Positions 63,370 through 64,000 of a stretch of 64,000 nucleotides of DNA are shown in pieces. Both the position numbers and the translations under genes were made by a program. The DNA lies in contig NZ_JAFEWF010000012.1 in assembly GCF_017355835.1 (NCBI RefSeq), forward strand, positions 124,001 to 188,000. The letters run 5' to 3'. Source of the DNA: Desertivirga brevis (lineage in GTDB: Bacteria; Bacteroidota; Bacteroidia; Sphingobacteriales; Sphingobacteriaceae). Numbering within the stretch: position 1 is the first letter of the stretch; each line of letters starts with the position of its first letter. The notes under the pieces are model-generated. The model ran no database searches, was not told the origin of the DNA, and saw only the letters and a list, made by a program, of their open reading frames with translations.

Positions 63370-64000
63370 ATGAATCTTAAACTCCGATTTTCATTAGCCT
63401 TCAGCCTTCTTTTTTCATTGCTCCTTGCAGCCTTGATGCTAACCATATACTATTTGTTCTCAAACTTCCGCCAGGAGGAATTTCGCGACAGGCTCTCAGA
63501 AAAAGCAGAAACAACAGTGAAACTTCTTGTAGAAGTAAAAGAGGTTGACTACCAATTAATGAAAATAATTGATAGAAATAGTATCAATCGATTATACAAC
63601 GAAAAGACGCTTGTATTTGATGATGAAATGAAGCTTATTTATAATAGTATAGATAATGCCAGGGTTAGTTGGACAAAAGAGGACTTGAAAAAAGTAAAGG
63701 AGGAGAATTTAACCTTTAAACGATATAAGGAATATGATGTATTAGGCATTCATTACCCCTATTACAATAAAGACTACTACGTGTTAATTTCTGCCGAAGA
63801 CAAATATGGGAACAACAAACTCAGATATCTGAAATACCTTCTAGCGGTTTCATTTGTGGTCAGCGTAGTTCTTGTTTGGGTTCTCTCATTTTATTTAAGC
63901 AAAATGAGCCTTAAGCCGCTTGACAGTTTCAGGAAGGAAATTCAGGAAATTACAGACAAAAATTTAAATAAAAGATTAAGCGAGCCAACAGCCGCGGGTG
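63370..64000 (+). CDS. Sensor histidine kinase, partial (cut by window end)
   Basis: The first 210 residues are visible. Transmembrane helix 1 is at about 7-32, a periplasmic sensing region of about 120 residues follows, transmembrane helix 2 is at about 155-175, and the start of a linker/HAMP-type region runs to the end ('SLKPLDSFRKEIQEITDKNL'). The kinase core lies beyond base 64000. It is cognate to the response regulator immediately upstream. The periplasmic part contains no recognised domain. Confidence 0.9.
   Translation, partial: MNLKLRFSLAFSLLFSLLLAALMLTIYYLFSNFRQEEFRDRLSEKAETTVKLLVEVKEVDYQLMKIIDRNSINRLYNEKTLVFDDEMKLIYNSIDNARVSWTKEDLKKVKEENLTFKRYKEYDVLGIHYPYYNKDYYVLISAEDKYGNNKLRYLKYLLAVSFVVSVVLVWVLSFYLSKMSLKPLDSFRKEIQEITDKNLNKRLSEPTAAG

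Noticed and set aside
1..64000. Search for CRISPR arrays, insertion sequences, phage genes, retrons or toxin-antitoxin pairs
   Set aside because: By eye no regularly spaced repeats, transposase, integrase, reverse transcriptase or toxin-like gene was found in the window.

Overview
The window looks like a chromosomal segment from a Bacteroidota bacterium, most probably a Sphingobacteriaceae (Pedobacter-like) soil or plant-associated species. The grounds are four SusC/SusD pairs plus the end of a fifth SusD, three ECF sigma/FecR pairs with the DUF4974-type anti-sigma C-terminus, exact TAnnTTTG-type -7 promoter boxes, and A+T-moderate coding sequence rich in glycoside hydrolases. No rRNA, convincing tRNA, CRISPR array, insertion sequence or phage gene was seen. 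Genus assignment is inference.

Layout. 1-4060: tail of a polysaccharide utilisation locus (partial SusD and a secreted DUF5123-like beta-helix lipoprotein) closed by a strong terminator. 4230-10559: an orphan multi-PAS histidine kinase, a TetR-SDR pair divergent from an aldo/keto reductase, an AraC regulator and a second TetR. 10696-18168: a SusC-SusD-phosphodiesterase-small membrane protein-metallophosphoesterase operon whose only nearby regulator is the divergent TetR; a near-perfect 30-bp palindrome sits between them. 18259-22471: an HD hydrolase, two AraC regulators, a D-threonine-aldolase-like enzyme and a SnoaL-like protein. 22753-33025: GH43, a hypothetical gene, a DUF2264 (GH154-type) protein, AraC, an Old Yellow Enzyme and GH35. 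33167-53191: two complete sigma/FecR/SusC/SusD units in tandem followed by GH127, GH43 and GH2. 53390-61194 (minus strand): a third sigma/FecR/SusC/SusD unit ending in another phosphodiesterase. 61460-64000: a 41-residue Cys-rich peptide gene, a two-gene hypothetical unit and a divergent two-component system cut by the window end.

How the genes work together. The central hydrolases (beta-galactosidases GH35 and GH2, alpha-arabinofuranosidase-type GH43 enzymes, beta-L-arabinofuranosidase GH127, possible glucuronidase GH154) fit digestion of an arabinose/galactose-rich plant glycan such as arabinogalactan or pectic side chains; the SusC/D pairs would import the fragments, and the sigma/FecR pairs would report SusC occupancy through its STN domain. 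Two other SusC/D pairs have no glycoside hydrolase and instead carry secreted phosphodiesterases/phosphatases, suggesting uptake coupled to phosphate-ester cleavage.

The most striking non-coding structure is at 62462-62639. Two mirror-image promoters each have a tandem TTTTAAGG box with an 11-bp period, exactly 9 bp, and a -7 element; the rightward one is followed by an intrinsic terminator before the response-regulator gene. The three FecR-SusC junctions also each carry a hairpin 65-83 nt before the SusC start.
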